NCBI RefSeq assembly: GCF_018143015.1
Contig: NC_054743.1
Span: forward strand, 28,492,934-28,556,933
Length of the DNA stretch: 64,000 nucleotides
Direction of reading: 5' to 3'
Source: Lytechinus variegatus
Taxonomy: Eukaryota > Echinodermata > Echinoidea > Temnopleuroida > Toxopneustidae
The notes beneath the pieces are model-generated. The model was given only the letters and a program-made list of their open reading frames with translations, was not told the origin of the DNA and ran no database searches. Both the position numbers and the translations under genes were made by a program. Of this stretch, positions 43,646-55,234 are shown piece by piece. Position 1 is the first letter of the stretch. Every line of letters begins with the position of its first letter.

Positions 43646-44171
43646 TCACTTGCTTCTTGGCACATTGATAATCTGAGCAAAATATTTCCTTGGGTTAATG
43701 ATTTCACTTAAACATTCTAAGAGTGCTTTCTGCATGTATAGCATACTTGATGGCTCATTATTAATTTCATCAACCGAGATAGCATGGATGCATGGTGTGC
43801 TTGAATCCAGATCAAAGACGCTATCGCATCCTGTATTTGCCCCTAGCCGTCTCGACCCGTCGATGCCATCAACTGAGAATGCAATGCGAACATTGGTCAC
43901 TAATTAGTGTTACCGCCAACATCGCCATAACTTCTGCATGCAATACTGGTCGATGGTCGACTCGAGGGGCGCCATCGAGAATGATGAAACCAAAATCATT
44001 TGTTGTCTTATGGTGGCCTCCAAACTCGGTCGCAGTACAGCCCTCAACGATGCGAAGGATGTACAGAACTGCCTTGAATAAATAAGGATATCGCATTGTG
44101 ATTTTATTTGGAAAATTACGAAGGAGGAATATACAATGACTTGTTTTTCTGGAAAAAACGCGAAAATGCAT
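43646..44171 (-). other. Two overlapping minus-strand frames, possible decayed coding sequence
   Basis: The frame from 44171 reads EGCTATEFGGHHKTTNDFGF then IILDGAPRVDHRPVLHAEVM; the next frame continues at 43900 with TNVRIAFSVDGIDGSRRLG and FDLDSSTPCIHAISVDE. Composition is protein-like, without the biased runs of the surrounding AT-rich DNA, and the frames overlap as if by one frameshift. I do not recognise a family. It could be a pseudogene, a remnant of a mobile element, or chance. Confidence 0.3.
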
Positions 44172-44495
44172 TTACGATTTTTCATAATTATGTACCCCAC
44201 TTTTTTCTTCAAATTGGGACTGTGCTTAAGCGGTGAGTTAAAAGTATTACCATGATTACGTTACTGTTAAACTCAAGTGTATATTGGCATAATAATGTTC
44301 AGTCTGGTGATATGTTTTTTTTGTTAATTGTGCTTATGGCGTATAAGTGCTAGGTTTGATATTTGACTCCACAGTATGCTATAATGTTTAATATTTAATG
44401 TCATGTTTGTATTTCGCTTGTGCTTAAACGGACAATATGTTAATCTAGGTCTTGATGTCTCCTTTATTCAGGGTTATTCTTTATTGGACTACATA

Positions 44496-44649
44496 TACCT
44501 TGGTCACATTTACTCTACGGCCGTACGGCGAGTTGAAAACAGTCGTTTTAATATTTTTGTACCAGCTGCATATAGGTGGTTTGACTTAAAATTAACAAAA
44601 CGGCTGTTTTTGACTCGCCGTACGGCTCTCGTAGATCAAATGTGACCAA
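44496..44649. mobile_element. Palindromic MITE, GGCCGTACGGCGAGTCG family, copy 2
   Basis: ATACCTTGGTCACATTTACT, ACGGCCGTACGGCGAGTTGA and AAACAGTCGTTTTA pair with AACGGCTGTTTTTGACTCGC and CGTACGG then AAATGTGACCAA. It is directly followed by the next MITE. Confidence 0.75.
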
Positions 44650-44933
44650 CACTGTTAAAAAACCCGTGATTTTACAGAAAATAAACAGAAGATTTTGCAG
44701 AAAGCAATAACAGAATCATTCTGTAAATTCATAAAACAGGAATTTTTCTGCAATTTAACATAACAGGTCTGTTTAAAAAAGGGAAAAGGGTGTTTTATTC
44801 GAGGAAATTTGAAAGATTCCATACACCAAATACCAAATTCCTGTAAGATTACGCAATTCGGTAAGATTACAGATGATCTCGAGACTCTGCTGCAGGAACT
44901 TCTTTTATTTTAAGGATAAATTTTCTAACAGTG
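44650..44933. mobile_element. MITE, ACTGTTAGAAA family, copy 2
   Basis: CACTGTTAAAAAAC at the left, TTTTCTAACAGTG at the right. Inside are CAGAAGATTTTGCAGAAAG, AATCATTCTGTAAA, ACAGGTCTGTTTAAA and GAGACTCTGCTGCAGG, as in the copy at 21789-22077. It abuts the preceding foldback with no gap. Confidence 0.75.
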
Positions 44934-44989
44934 AAGGTATAAGTGATCATGTGCCAAGTGGCTATGCTGTTTAGATATCAATCTATTTA

Positions 44990-45944
44990 CAATTTATTTA
45001 TTATTTATTTATTTATTTCAATATATTTAACCAGGGTAGCCCACTCAGCAATAAACTGGTCTCCCGTGGGGCCCTGAAATACATGATGAAAACAAGTATA
45101 AAACATTTAAATACATTTAAAATATACAAAGAAATATTCTAAATAACATGACTCGTATCATAACAGAAAACATAGTAGCAAACATACGACATCGTTAAAA
45201 GCATGATACTAATTAACAAAATTACACACGAAGCAGTACATATAAATAAAATAAAGTAGATAGACATAAAAAGTTGATTTCAAATTTAAGAGGCAATAAT
45301 AAAACTTAGAATTTAAAAAGATGCACTTTAAGTTTCTGTTTAAAGATTGATAAAGATTTTGACTGTTTCAAATTAAATGGCAAGTTGTTCCAAAGTAAAA
45401 TCGCTGAGTAAAATAAAGAGTGTTTAAAATTTTCGGTATGAGTTTTTGGGGTGATCAAATTATCTTTTGCTGCATATCTAGTATTAAAACAATAAGAATC
45501 ACTTGCAAAAGTAAACACAATATTCCGATGACAGACCATTGATACATCTATACATAAAAATACACTTCAAATAGGTAACGCGGACATTGAACGGGAGCCA
45601 TTGGAGTTCACGAAACATTTCTTTGGAGGGGGTATAAAAATTACATTTCAGGATTAATCTAGCAGCTCTTTTTTGAAGCTTAATTATACGATCTGTGTGC
45701 ATATTGAAACGCAACCCCAGATTTCACAGCAGTAATCAAGGTGTGATTGAACTAAACATAGGTATAGAGTCTTGAGGGTATTTTGGTCAACATTAGGCCT
45801 CACCCTTCTTAGCATACCTAAGCTGGCATACACCTTTTTACATACATTGTCAACTTGGTATGACCACGATAGGTGTTGATCAATGATGACTCCAAGACAT
45901 TTAATCTTTGTACATCGTTCTATAACATCTCCATTAAATTTGAT
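44990..45944 (-). mobile_element. LINE (CR1/L2-like), 3' part, split by the BEL element
   Basis: On the minus strand the reverse transcriptase continues after the break with TIKFNGDVIERCTKIKCLGV then IIDQHLSW, followed by QKRAARLIL, ELQWLPFNVR and AILLWNNLPFNLKQSKSLSI, the standard RT thumb and C-terminal tail. Three frames are used, so at least two frameshifts. The 3' end carries CTACCCTGGTTAAATATATT and an (AAAT)n tail at about 44990-45015, the usual tail of this group. Its upstream half is at 55235-55545. Confidence 0.8.
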
Positions 45945-47551
45945 TGTCACTACAGCAGTGTGTAGTGATGTTATATTTTCTCATCCAATCTTAATCAAGA
46001 GTCTGATTATCAAGACTACACCACCAAAGAGGTCTATGTTTCCCCAGAAGGTGTGACTCACCGCTAATAGTAGAGTAATTCATTGTTCTCCAACTTCTCT
46101 CCAAGAAAATCTTCTTGGAAGTAAAGATAACTTTCATTCTCATAGTCACAGTGATGGAGTAAAGTACTAATCACAATTAGTTGCAGAAAGTTCAAGTAAA
46201 TTGTTATTTGTGGACAACTACAAAGGCCCAATTCGGTAAGAACATATTTCATATAATATTGTTTTGATATTTAACATGGTAAATGTATTGTAGAATTGAT
46301 ATTACTATTTAAGATAGTTTGAATGTGTTTTGCTAGAAAAGATGTTGTGTTTGTGTTAACAAAGTATGGTGTTAGATGTATTCTGCATAGTGTAGGAAAG
46401 TTGATTTCTTTGTTGTACGATTTGGAGGAATATGAGTTTAGTATTATGTTGATAAATCACATAATCTTGTATTATAATATGTTTCCATATAGAAGTGCTA
46501 AGATGTAAAAGGCTTTTAGATAGAATGAATTAGTTAGGCGTAATTATACATAGAGCAAGAAGTCTAGTTTCATTGGGAAACAAAGAGAGTCTGTTTTCTG
46601 GTTAATCCAGTAGAAACAGGGTATATGAATGATTACTTTGGAATGTGGCCCCTTTCACATTCATCCCTTTTTACTTTCTCTTTTGAGTAGATAACTTACT
46701 GCACATTGTAAATGCAGGGTTTGTTCACATTCGTATTTTAATCCAGTTTAACTTTAATCTTAAGATAGAATATGCTATGTTGTTTTATACTAAGCTGAGT
46801 TAGAGTAATGCAAAGTAGTAGGAACTGTTAAGAGTTTGGTTTCTTAATTTGTACTACTCACTTAAAAGAATTACTTCTTTAGTTTCATGGTTAATGTGAT
46901 AATGTAGATTTCTGTTCGTACATGACCAATTTGTTATTTAGGACAAAACCATAACTTTCGTGGAGAGAAAGAACTTTCCTCTGGGAGTGATTTAGGGAGA
47001 AACCTTGAATGAGTGACTGTGTTGGCATGTAGTTATGTTCACACGGTTAATGTCTATTGGGTAGAATACTTAGTAGTGCACTGCACTGAGTGAGTGTAGA
47101 TGTGTTCATACGAGGATTTAATCACCAGATTAACTTTATTCCTTGTATATTTTGTACACTATAAATTTAGGTTAATGTTATTAGGTATAATAGTACATGT
47201 GTATGTTGATCACTTAGTGTAAGATTGATTCTTATTTAATCTTATATAATCGCAATTGTTATACTAACTTAGATCTAGTAATTGACTTGATTTCAGGATG
47301 AAACATTTGTTTATTATTGTTTGTTTATTCATTATCATTACAGATTGTTATCTGAAGGTGCAGAGAAGTAAAATTGAAAGTACGACTGAAGTTTGTCACC
47401 AGTGTTGGAGATTAACTGAATAAAGCGAAAGTTTGTTTTATTTCAACAAGTCGAGTCCAGCATTGATTAATTCTTCGTGCCTTGTGAATAACAATAGTTG
47501 GACATAAGTAGACGAAACTCCTTCGTAGAAAGTTTTACGAAGGCAGTCACA
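45945..47551 (+). repeat. BEL 5' LTR
   Basis: Direct repeat with the 3' LTR over its whole length. Promoter and poly-A signals are expected inside; AATAAA near 47420 in GAATAAAGCG may serve as the latter. Short frames here are duplicated in the other LTR and are not genes. Confidence 0.95.
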
Positions 47552-47660
47552 ATAACAATCGAAAGGACAACTTGTGTCGTCCAGTCAGGATCACGTTCAG
47601 AAAGTTCTGGAATTATCCAAATACACTACTTGATACTTTACTGCTCAAAAGTTTTTCATC

Positions 47661-50600
47661 ATGGCCAACATCGATGGAAATAATCTAGTCAGCGAGACTA
47701 CACGTGTAGATCTTCAGAGGACGTCCTCTTCGCTGCCAGAAATGATGGATAAGTATCCAAAACCAGCTAGGAGTCTAGCAAGCAGAAAGTCAGCCAAAAG
47801 CGAGATGCTTATGAAGGCCTTTCAAGCTGAACTTGATGTTATGGACAAAGAGGACAACATAAAGATTTTGCAAAGGGAGCATGAGCATACAATGCAGCTG
47901 GAGAGGGCCCAGATGGAGCTGAAGCGGTTGAAGCTACAGAAAGAACATCAGCAGAGATTAGCCGAACTTGCAGAATCAGAAGAAGAGCTCTCAAACACCA
48001 GTATCAAGTTGCCAGAGGAGACAAAGGAGGAGTCTGTTCAAAGATTCTTTGAATCTCAATCGACGGATGAGGGCAAGATCCAGACCCCAGCCCCACCAGT
48101 TCCAGCAACTCTCAATGAAGTGAAGCATGAACCAACCAACGCTTCACCAGGGATGGAAGACGTGGTTGAGTCGCTTGCCAAGGTAGCCAACATGATGATG
48201 AACCAAAATGCGACTAGTCAACAAGTATTGGCAGCCAGTCAGTTACCAAAGGTGGATGTCCCAGTATTTAATGGTGACCCATTACGATATCCCCTCTGGA
48301 GAAATGCATTTTCGAGTTTTGTTGACTCCAAGCCTCTAGATGCCGCAACCAAGCTTCATATGTTGCATACATATGTTACTGGTGAACCAAAGAAAGTTGT
48401 GGAGCATTATCTTCTTCTTGGCACCGATGAAGCCTACCTAAAAGCTAGGGAGTCTCTCGCCAGTAGGTATGGCAACACCAGTGTAGTTTCATCAGCGTTC
48501 ATGAAGAAGTTAAACTCATGGCCGAGAATCTCAGACCGGGATCCAAGTGGATTGCGGTCATTTGCGGACTTTCTTCAGCAAGTCAGCGTTGCCAAGGTGA
48601 CTGTTGATTCCCTTGGCATTCTAGATTATCCGCAGGAGAACGTCAAATTGTTGAGGAAGGTTCCATTCTACCTTGAACGCAAATGGAGAGACGAGGTGAC
48701 CAAGTGGCAGCGATGTGGATATGGCAGTTACCCTACCTTTGCCAGATTTGTAGACTTTGTCACCAGTGCAGCAGAAGTGGCCAATATTCCAGAGTTGGAA
48801 TACACCAGGATAGATGAGGCAAAGGTAAAGTCAACACCTCCGAAAGGGAAGACCTTTCAAGGTCGGTCACTGTCTACAACAGCCGCACATGGGAAGGAGT
48901 ATTCCTCATGTCCTTACTGTGATAAGGACCATCACATCGATGACTGCCCAGAGTTTAAGCAGATCTACTACAAGGATAAGAAGACATTCTTCTTCAAGAA
49001 GTATCTGTGTATGGGATGTGGCCAAAGTAGCAACCACCTCGTGAAGGACTGCAAGAAACGCCGGGAATGTAAAAGGTGTAAAGGAAACCACCTGACCTGC
49101 CTACACCGACAGAAGGTAGAGAAATCATCGGCTAGCTCAAACTGTACCAACATCTGCGATCTTCCTGACCAAGATGGAAAGGACCATTGTATGATTGTTC
49201 CGGTTTGGGTGAGGCAGACTGATGATCCATCGAGGGAATCCCTGGAATATGCGATCCTTGACGACCAGTCCAATGTTGGATTTGTCTCCAGTGGTCTTTG
49301 TGACAGAATTGGTGTAAAAGGACCTGAGACTGATCTTATGCTGACAACGATTCACGAGAGTGCTCGCATTAGCTGTCAAAAGATTAGTGGTCTTGAGGTC
49401 TTGGACTTTCAGAAGTCTACAGTTGTCCAACTCCCGTCCTGCTACACCAGACAAGATGTTCCAGCCAAGCGATCGCAAATTTCCAAAGCAGAAGTACTGA
49501 GGAGGTGGAGGCATCTTGCACCAATCGCAGATGAGTTGATGCCATACAACCCGTCAATTAAGGTTTCCTTGCTCATAGGAAACAACTGTCCTAGAGCGAT
49601 TCGACCCCGAGAAGTACTCGCTGGCGCAGAAGACGATCCATATGCGATGAAAACATCACTCGGATGGGGCGTCGTCGGCAGAGTATGTCAGAATTCTCAA
49701 AGTAATGATGCCGTCTGTAACAGGATTCAGACAAGTGAAGGGTATCCCCACCTGGTGCACTCAAGCCAAGCGAAGGAAGTGTTTACACCAGAGTCTGTAC
49801 TGAAGATCTTGGAACGTGACTTCCAAATGACAAGTCCAAAAGGAGCTCCACTCTCAGTGAAAGAAGCAAGGTTCATGACAATCTTGGAGAATGGAATCCG
49901 CAAGAGAAGTGATGGCCACTACCAAATGCCCTTGCCTTTGAAGTCAGATCAGGTGACCTTCCCTGACAACAAGATTCTTGCTGTAAAAAGATGGAGACAG
50001 CTATCTGCAAGATTCAGGAAGAACCAGAAGTTTCTGGATGACTACAAGACCTTCATGGATGATGTAATCACCAACTACGCAGAACGAGTACCAGATGATT
50101 GCTTGAAGGTTCGAGATGGCAGAGTAAACTATATTCCACACACAGGGGTGTACCATCCACACAAGCCTGACAAGATCCGTGTTGTATTCGACTGTTCAGC
50201 AAAATTTGAAGGAGTATCCTTGAATGATCATCTTTTGCAAGGTCCTGACCTGATGAATGGACTACTTGGTGTTCTGTGCCGATTCCGAAAGGAAGAAGTT
50301 GCCTTCATGGCTGATGTGAAAGGAATGTTTCTACAGTTCTACGTAAATGAAGATGACCGGAACTTGCTGCGGTTCCTGTGGTATGAAGGTGGCGATGAAA
50401 CTAAGGAAGCTGTGGAATACCGGATGAAAGTTCATCTCTTCGGAGCAGCTAGTTCTCCAGGATGCAGTAACTTTGGACTGAGAAGGGCTGCAACAGATGG
50501 CGAAGAAGAGTTCGGTTCTAGTGCAGCAGAGTTCATTCGCAGAGACTTCTACGTAGATGATGGTCTTAGTTCACGACCTACTGCGGAAGAGGCTGTGCAG

Positions 50601-53270
50601 CTGCTGAAAAACAGTCAAGCAATCTGTGCAAAGTCAGGATTGAAATTGCACAAGATTGTTTCTAACAGCAGAGAAGTCCTAAAAAGCTTTCCAGCTGAGG
50701 AACGAGCAAAGAGCATTCAAGACCTGGACTTGGATGTCGACAAGCTTGTGCTGGAGAGAGTCCTAGGAGTGTCCTGGAACGTCGAGAATGACACCTTCAA
50801 CTTCAGAGTAAAGGTGAAGGCGAACTCATTCTCCAGACGAGGTGTCCTATCAACGATCAGTTCAATCTATGATCCAAGCGGTTTCCTAGGGCCAGTGGTT
50901 CTTAAGGGCAAGAGGGTTCTCCAAGCTATGTGCAAGGAGAACATGGACTGGGATGAATCTATGACCGATGAACAACGTTCAGAATGGGAGAAATGGCTGC
51001 TTGATCTCCAGCATCTAAGTGACCTCCAACTCGAAAGATGCTACAAACCAAGTGGGTTCGGAAAGGTCAAGCGAGTTGAAGTCCACCATTTCTCTGATGC
51101 CAGTCAGGATGGGTATGGGCAATGCTCATATCTCCGTCTCATCAATGAGGATGACAAAGTGCATTGTTCATTCGTAATCGGTAAGGCCCGAGTTACTCCA
51201 TTGAGACCAATTACCATTCCAAGACTGGAGCTAACAGCAGCAACATTGTCAGCCAAGAGCAGCACATTTCTGAAGTCGGAACTGGAATACGATACTGTGA
51301 CGGAGTTCTTCTGGACTGACAGTAAGGTTGTTCTTGGATACATCAAAAATGAAGCCAGGCGGTTTCATATCTTCGTTGCCAACAGAGTCCAGACAATCCG
51401 AGAGCAGACTGACCCTGATGCATGGTACTATGTAGATACCAATGAGAATCCTGCTGACGGAGCTTCTCGAGGAATCTCAGCAAAGGAGCTCACTTCTAGC
51501 CACTGTTGGTTTCGAGGCCCAGATTTCCTGTGGAACGATGGTTTGTTTGAACCCCCAGGAGATGATCCATGTACGGTAGATGACCACGACCCAGAGGTGA
51601 AGCATGCCTCAGTCCTGAGAACAGAAACAACCACCAACGTCAGTACAGGGCAATTCGAATCCAACCGTTTGAATTGCTTCTCCAGTTGGCACTCTGCCAA
51701 GAAGGCAGTTGCTAGATGCATACAGCTGAAGACGAGTCTGAAGAAAAGGGCTAGCCAGCATGCCAGAACCAGGTCCAGATCAGTAGAAGCAATGATCCCT
51801 CAGCTTGTGACAGTGAGTGAGCTGCAGGAAGCTGAGAAGGTCATCATTAGAGGTTTACAACAAGAAAACTTTCCGCAGGAGCTGCAGGTTCTGAAAGAAC
51901 TAGATAAGACAGGAGAAATGAGTAGACATGAAGTGCCTACTCGAAATGCGGCACTGAAGAAAACCAGTGCCCTCTTCAGATTAGACCCGTTTCTAGATGA
52001 TGATGGGGTGATTCGAGTTGGCGGCCGGATACATCGCGCCAATTTGTCCAGTAACATTAGACATCCAGTGATAATTCTTCGTAAGAGTCATGTCACCACA
52101 CTGCTGATCCGAGACGCTCATCACAGGACTCAACATAGTGGTAGAGGTATTACTCATAATGAGCTACGTCAGAGAGGATACTGGGTGATCGGAGGAGTGT
52201 CTGCAGTTTCTCAATGCATCTCGTCCTGTGTGACATGTCGAAGATTGAGAGGACAGCCGCTCCAACAAAAGATGGCAGATCTTCCAGAAGAAAGAGTTGA
52301 GCCTTCTCCACCATTCTCGTATTGTGCAGTGGACTATTTTGGGCCCTTCCTTATCAAGGAAAGACGGAGTGAAGTAAAGAGATATGGTGTGCTCTTCACA
52401 TGCCTGTCTTCAAGAAGTGTACACCTGGAAACTGCCAACAGTCTCAGTAGCAGTGCATTCATCAACGCTTTGCGGCGTTTCATGAATCGACGGGGTGCTG
52501 TAAGGCAGCTACGCTCTGACCAGGGTACAGCATTCGTTGGAGCCAGAAACGAGTTGAAGGAAGCACTGTCGGAAATGGACCAGGAAAAGGTACAGGAGTA
52601 CCTGCTTGAGAATGGTTGTGACTGGATACCATTCAAGATGAATGTGCCCCATGCCTCTCATATGGGTGGAGTTTGGGAGAGGCAGATCCAGTCAGTGCGA
52701 CGTGCACTGGAGCCATTGCTGAAATCATCTGGAAGTCAACTTGATGATGAGGCCTTCAGAACCTTCATGACTGAAGCAGAAGCCATAATCAACTCCAGGC
52801 CCTTGACGACAACCAATCTAAGTGACAGTGAAGCACCAGAACCACTGACCCCTCACCATATCTTGACTGCCAAGCCCAAAGTCATATTACCCCCACCAGG
52901 AGTCTTCCAGCGCGAAGATGTTTACTCTAGGAAGTGGTGGAGACGCGTCCAACATCTCGCCAATGAGTTCTGGCTTCGATGGAGGAAAGAATATTTGCAG
53001 GGACTGCAAGAGCGTAGAAAATGGACAAGTATAGAAAAGGACTTAATGATAGGTGATATTGTAATCTCCAAAGAAGAAGAGGGAGGACGATACAAGTGGC
53101 CCTTAGCAAGGGTGATAGATGTCTATCCTAGTGCTGATGGTAGAATTCGGAAAGTGAAACTTCTAATGGCTGATGGACAGTTAGATAACAATGGCAAACG
53201 CCAGAACCCACCAACTAAATTTGACAGACCAGTAAATAAGTTAGTTCTTCTGTTACCAAATCAACAATAA
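47661..53270 (+). CDS. BEL/Pao gag-pol polyprotein (1869 aa)
   Basis: Polyprotein for cytoplasmic particle formation, reverse transcription and integration. Domains in order, approximate residues: charged coiled coil (60-115); DUF1759 gag region beginning LPKVDVPVFNGDPLRYPLWR (194-350); Cys/His knuckles CPYCDKDHHIDDC and CMGCGQSSNHLVKDC (416-480); aspartic protease AILDDQSNVGFVS (about 530); reverse transcriptase from KIRVVFDCSAKFEGVSLNDH (836) with FYVDDGLSS (about 963); peptidase A17/RNase H-like region with TDSKVVLGYI (about 1218); integrase zinc-binding HH-CC around HHRTQHSG..CVTCRR (1486-1530); integrase core with AVDYFGPF and LRSDQGTAFVGA (1553-1700); C-terminal DUF5641 (1751-1860). The start is the first ATG after the LTR in frame. 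It looks whole. Confidence 0.95.
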   Translation: MANIDGNNLVSETTRVDLQRTSSSLPEMMDKYPKPARSLASRKSAKSEMLMKAFQAELDVMDKEDNIKILQREHEHTMQLERAQMELKRLKLQKEHQQRLAELAESEEELSNTSIKLPEETKEESVQRFFESQSTDEGKIQTPAPPVPATLNEVKHEPTNASPGMEDVVESLAKVANMMMNQNATSQQVLAASQLPKVDVPVFNGDPLRYPLWRNAFSSFVDSKPLDAATKLHMLHTYVTGEPKKVVEHYLLLGTDEAYLKARESLASRYGNTSVVSSAFMKKLNSWPRISDRDPSGLRSFADFLQQVSVAKVTVDSLGILDYPQENVKLLRKVPFYLERKWRDEVTKWQRCGYGSYPTFARFVDFVTSAAEVANIPELEYTRIDEAKVKSTPPKGKTFQGRSLSTTAAHGKEYSSCPYCDKDHHIDDCPEFKQIYYKDKKTFFFKKYLCMGCGQSSNHLVKDCKKRRECKRCKGNHLTCLHRQKVEKSSASSNCTNICDLPDQDGKDHCMIVPVWVRQTDDPSRESLEYAILDDQSNVGFVSSGLCDRIGVKGPETDLMLTTIHESARISCQKISGLEVLDFQKSTVVQLPSCYTRQDVPAKRSQISKAEVLRRWRHLAPIADELMPYNPSIKVSLLIGNNCPRAIRPREVLAGAEDDPYAMKTSLGWGVVGRVCQNSQSNDAVCNRIQTSEGYPHLVHSSQAKEVFTPESVLKILERDFQMTSPKGAPLSVKEARFMTILENGIRKRSDGHYQMPLPLKSDQVTFPDNKILAVKRWRQLSARFRKNQKFLDDYKTFMDDVITNYAERVPDDCLKVRDGRVNYIPHTGVYHPHKPDKIRVVFDCSAKFEGVSLNDHLLQGPDLMNGLLGVLCRFRKEEVAFMADVKGMFLQFYVNEDDRNLLRFLWYEGGDETKEAVEYRMKVHLFGAASSPGCSNFGLRRAATDGEEEFGSSAAEFIRRDFYVDDGLSSRPTAEEAVQLLKNSQAICAKSGLKLHKIVSNSREVLKSFPAEERAKSIQDLDLDVDKLVLERVLGVSWNVENDTFNFRVKVKANSFSRRGVLSTISSIYDPSGFLGPVVLKGKRVLQAMCKENMDWDESMTDEQRSEWEKWLLDLQHLSDLQLERCYKPSGFGKVKRVEVHHFSDASQDGYGQCSYLRLINEDDKVHCSFVIGKARVTPLRPITIPRLELTAATLSAKSSTFLKSELEYDTVTEFFWTDSKVVLGYIKNEARRFHIFVANRVQTIREQTDPDAWYYVDTNENPADGASRGISAKELTSSHCWFRGPDFLWNDGLFEPPGDDPCTVDDHDPEVKHASVLRTETTTNVSTGQFESNRLNCFSSWHSAKKAVARCIQLKTSLKKRASQHARTRSRSVEAMIPQLVTVSELQEAEKVIIRGLQQENFPQELQVLKELDKTGEMSRHEVPTRNAALKKTSALFRLDPFLDDDGVIRVGGRIHRANLSSNIRHPVIILRKSHVTTLLIRDAHHRTQHSGRGITHNELRQRGYWVIGGVSAVSQCISSCVTCRRLRGQPLQQKMADLPEERVEPSPPFSYCAVDYFGPFLIKERRSEVKRYGVLFTCLSSRSVHLETANSLSSSAFINALRRFMNRRGAVRQLRSDQGTAFVGARNELKEALSEMDQEKVQEYLLENGCDWIPFKMNVPHASHMGGVWERQIQSVRRALEPLLKSSGSQLDDEAFRTFMTEAEAIINSRPLTTTNLSDSEAPEPLTPHHILTAKPKVILPPPGVFQREDVYSRKWWRRVQHLANEFWLRWRKEYLQGLQERRKWTSIEKDLMIGDIVISKEEEGGRYKWPLARVIDVYPSADGRIRKVKLLMADGQLDNNGKRQNPPTKFDRPVNKLVLLLPNQQ

Positions 53271-53627
53271 TTATTCCCACTCAAAATCCACAGTAGTAAA
53301 GTGGAAGTATCTCATTTGTCTCGCGAAAGACTCGAAGCATTCCCCCTCAAAGAGCCGTTATCTTTTATTTTCATTTATCGATGATTTAAACGATGCGTTT
53401 AAAGTACTGTTTTTATTTTCATGTATGTTTCAGTGATAATTCTAAAGGCTAGAATGCTGTTTTTAAAGGTTACGTTGTGTGTATCTTAGACTATGTATCC
53501 ATGAGGTATAGTATTAGTCAAAGTATTCTTTAAGATGAATTTGTTATGATGTTGTATAATTTGTTGTATTTTATATTCGTAATAATTGTTGCTAATTGAG
53601 TAAATGTAGGTACATTTAAAGGAGCCA

Positions 53628-55234
53628 TGTCACTACAGCAGTGTGTAGTGATGTTATATTTTCTCATCCAATCTTAATCAAGAGTCTGATTATCAAGACT
53701 ACACCACCAAAGAGGTGTATGTTTCCCCAGAAGGTGTGACTCACCGCTAATAGTAGAGTAATTCATTGTTCTCCAACTTCTCTCCAAGAAAATCTTCTTG
53801 GAAGTAAAGATAACTTTCATTCTCATAGTCACAGTGATGGAGTAAAGTACTAATCACAATTAGTTGCAGAAAGTTCAAGTAAATTGTTATTTGTGGACAA
53901 CTACAAAGGCCCAATTCGGTAAGAACATATTTCATATAATATTGTTTTGATATTTAACATGGTAAATGTATTGTAGAATTGATATTACTATTTAAGATAG
54001 TTTGAATGTGTTTTGCTAGAAAAGATGTTGTGTTTGTGTTAACAAAGTATGGTGTTAGATGTATTCTGCATAGTGTAGGAAAGTTGATTTCTTTGTTGTA
54101 CGATTTGGAGGAATATGAGTTTAGTATTATGTTGATAAATCACATAATCTTGTATTATAATATGTTTCCATATAGAAGTGCTAAGATGTAAAAGGCTTTT
54201 AGATAGAATGAATTAGTTAGGCGTAATTATACATAGAGCAAGAAGTCTAGTTTCATTGGGAAACAAAGAGAGTCTGTTTTCTGGTTAATCCAGTAGAAAC
54301 AGGGTATATGAATGATTACTTTGGAATGTGGCCCCTTTCACATTCATCCCTTTTTACTTTCTCTTTTGAGTAGATAACTTACTGCACATTGTAAATGCAG
54401 GGTTTGTTCACATTCGTATTTTAATCCAGTTTAACTTTAATCTTAAGATAGAATATGCTATGTTGTTTTATACTAAGCTGAGTTAGAGTAATGCAAAGTA
54501 GTAGGAACTGTTAGGAGTTTGGTTTCTTAATTTGTACTACTCACTTAAAAGAATTACTTCTTTAGTTTCATGGTTAATGTGATAATGTAGATTTCTGTTC
54601 GTACATGACCAATTTGTTATTTAGGACAAAACCATAACTTTCGTGGAGAGAAAGAACTTTCCTCTGGGAGTGATTTAGGGAGAAACCTTGAATGAGTGAC
54701 TGTGTTGGCATGTAGTTATGTTCACACGGCTAATGTCTATTGGGTAGAATACTTAGTAGTGCACTGCACTGAGTGAGTGTAGATGTGTTCATACGAGGAT
54801 TTAATCACCAGATTAACTTTATTCCTTGTATATTTTGTACACTATAAATTTAGGTTAATGTTATTAGGTATAATAGTACATGTGTATGTTGATCACTTAG
54901 TGTAAGATTGATTCTTATTTAATCATATGTAATCGTAATTGTTGTACTAACTTAGATTTAGTTATTGACTTGATTTCAGGATGAAACATTTGTTTATTAT
55001 TGTTTGTTTATTCATTATCATTACAGATTGTTATCTGAAGGTGCAGAGAAGTAAAATTGAAAGTACGACTGAAGTTTGTCACCAGTGTTGGAGATTAACT
55101 GAATAAAGCGAAAGTTTGTTTTATTTCAACAAGTCGAGTCCAGCATTGATTAATTCTTCGTGCCTTGTGAATAACAATAGTTGGACATAAGTAGACGAAA
55201 CTCCTTCGTAGAAAGTTTTACGAAGGCAGTCACA
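53628..55234 (+). repeat. BEL 3' LTR
   Basis: Nearly identical to the 5' LTR. It is preceded by a short purine stretch AAAGGAG that may be the polypurine tract and followed by the TTGAT duplication. Confidence 0.95.

Larger units (their letters stand above)
45945..55234 (+). mobile_element. BEL/Pao LTR retrotransposon, whole-looking and young
   Basis: Two 1607-bp LTRs (45945-47551, 53628-55234), each starting TGTCAC and ending GTCACA, bound a single 1869-codon frame. The 5-bp target TTGAT is duplicated exactly (45940-45944 and 55235-55239). The LTRs differ at only about ten positions, so insertion is recent. No envelope-like gene follows pol. It is inserted into an older LINE. Confidence 0.95.

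Noticed and set aside
46064-46252. Frames of 61-62 codons present twice (also 53747-53935, 46323-46508 and 54006-54191)
   Set aside because: They lie in the two BEL LTRs and are duplicated only because the LTRs are.
48906-53109. Several minus-strand frames of 60-125 codons
   Set aside because: Antisense shadows of the BEL gag-pol frame.
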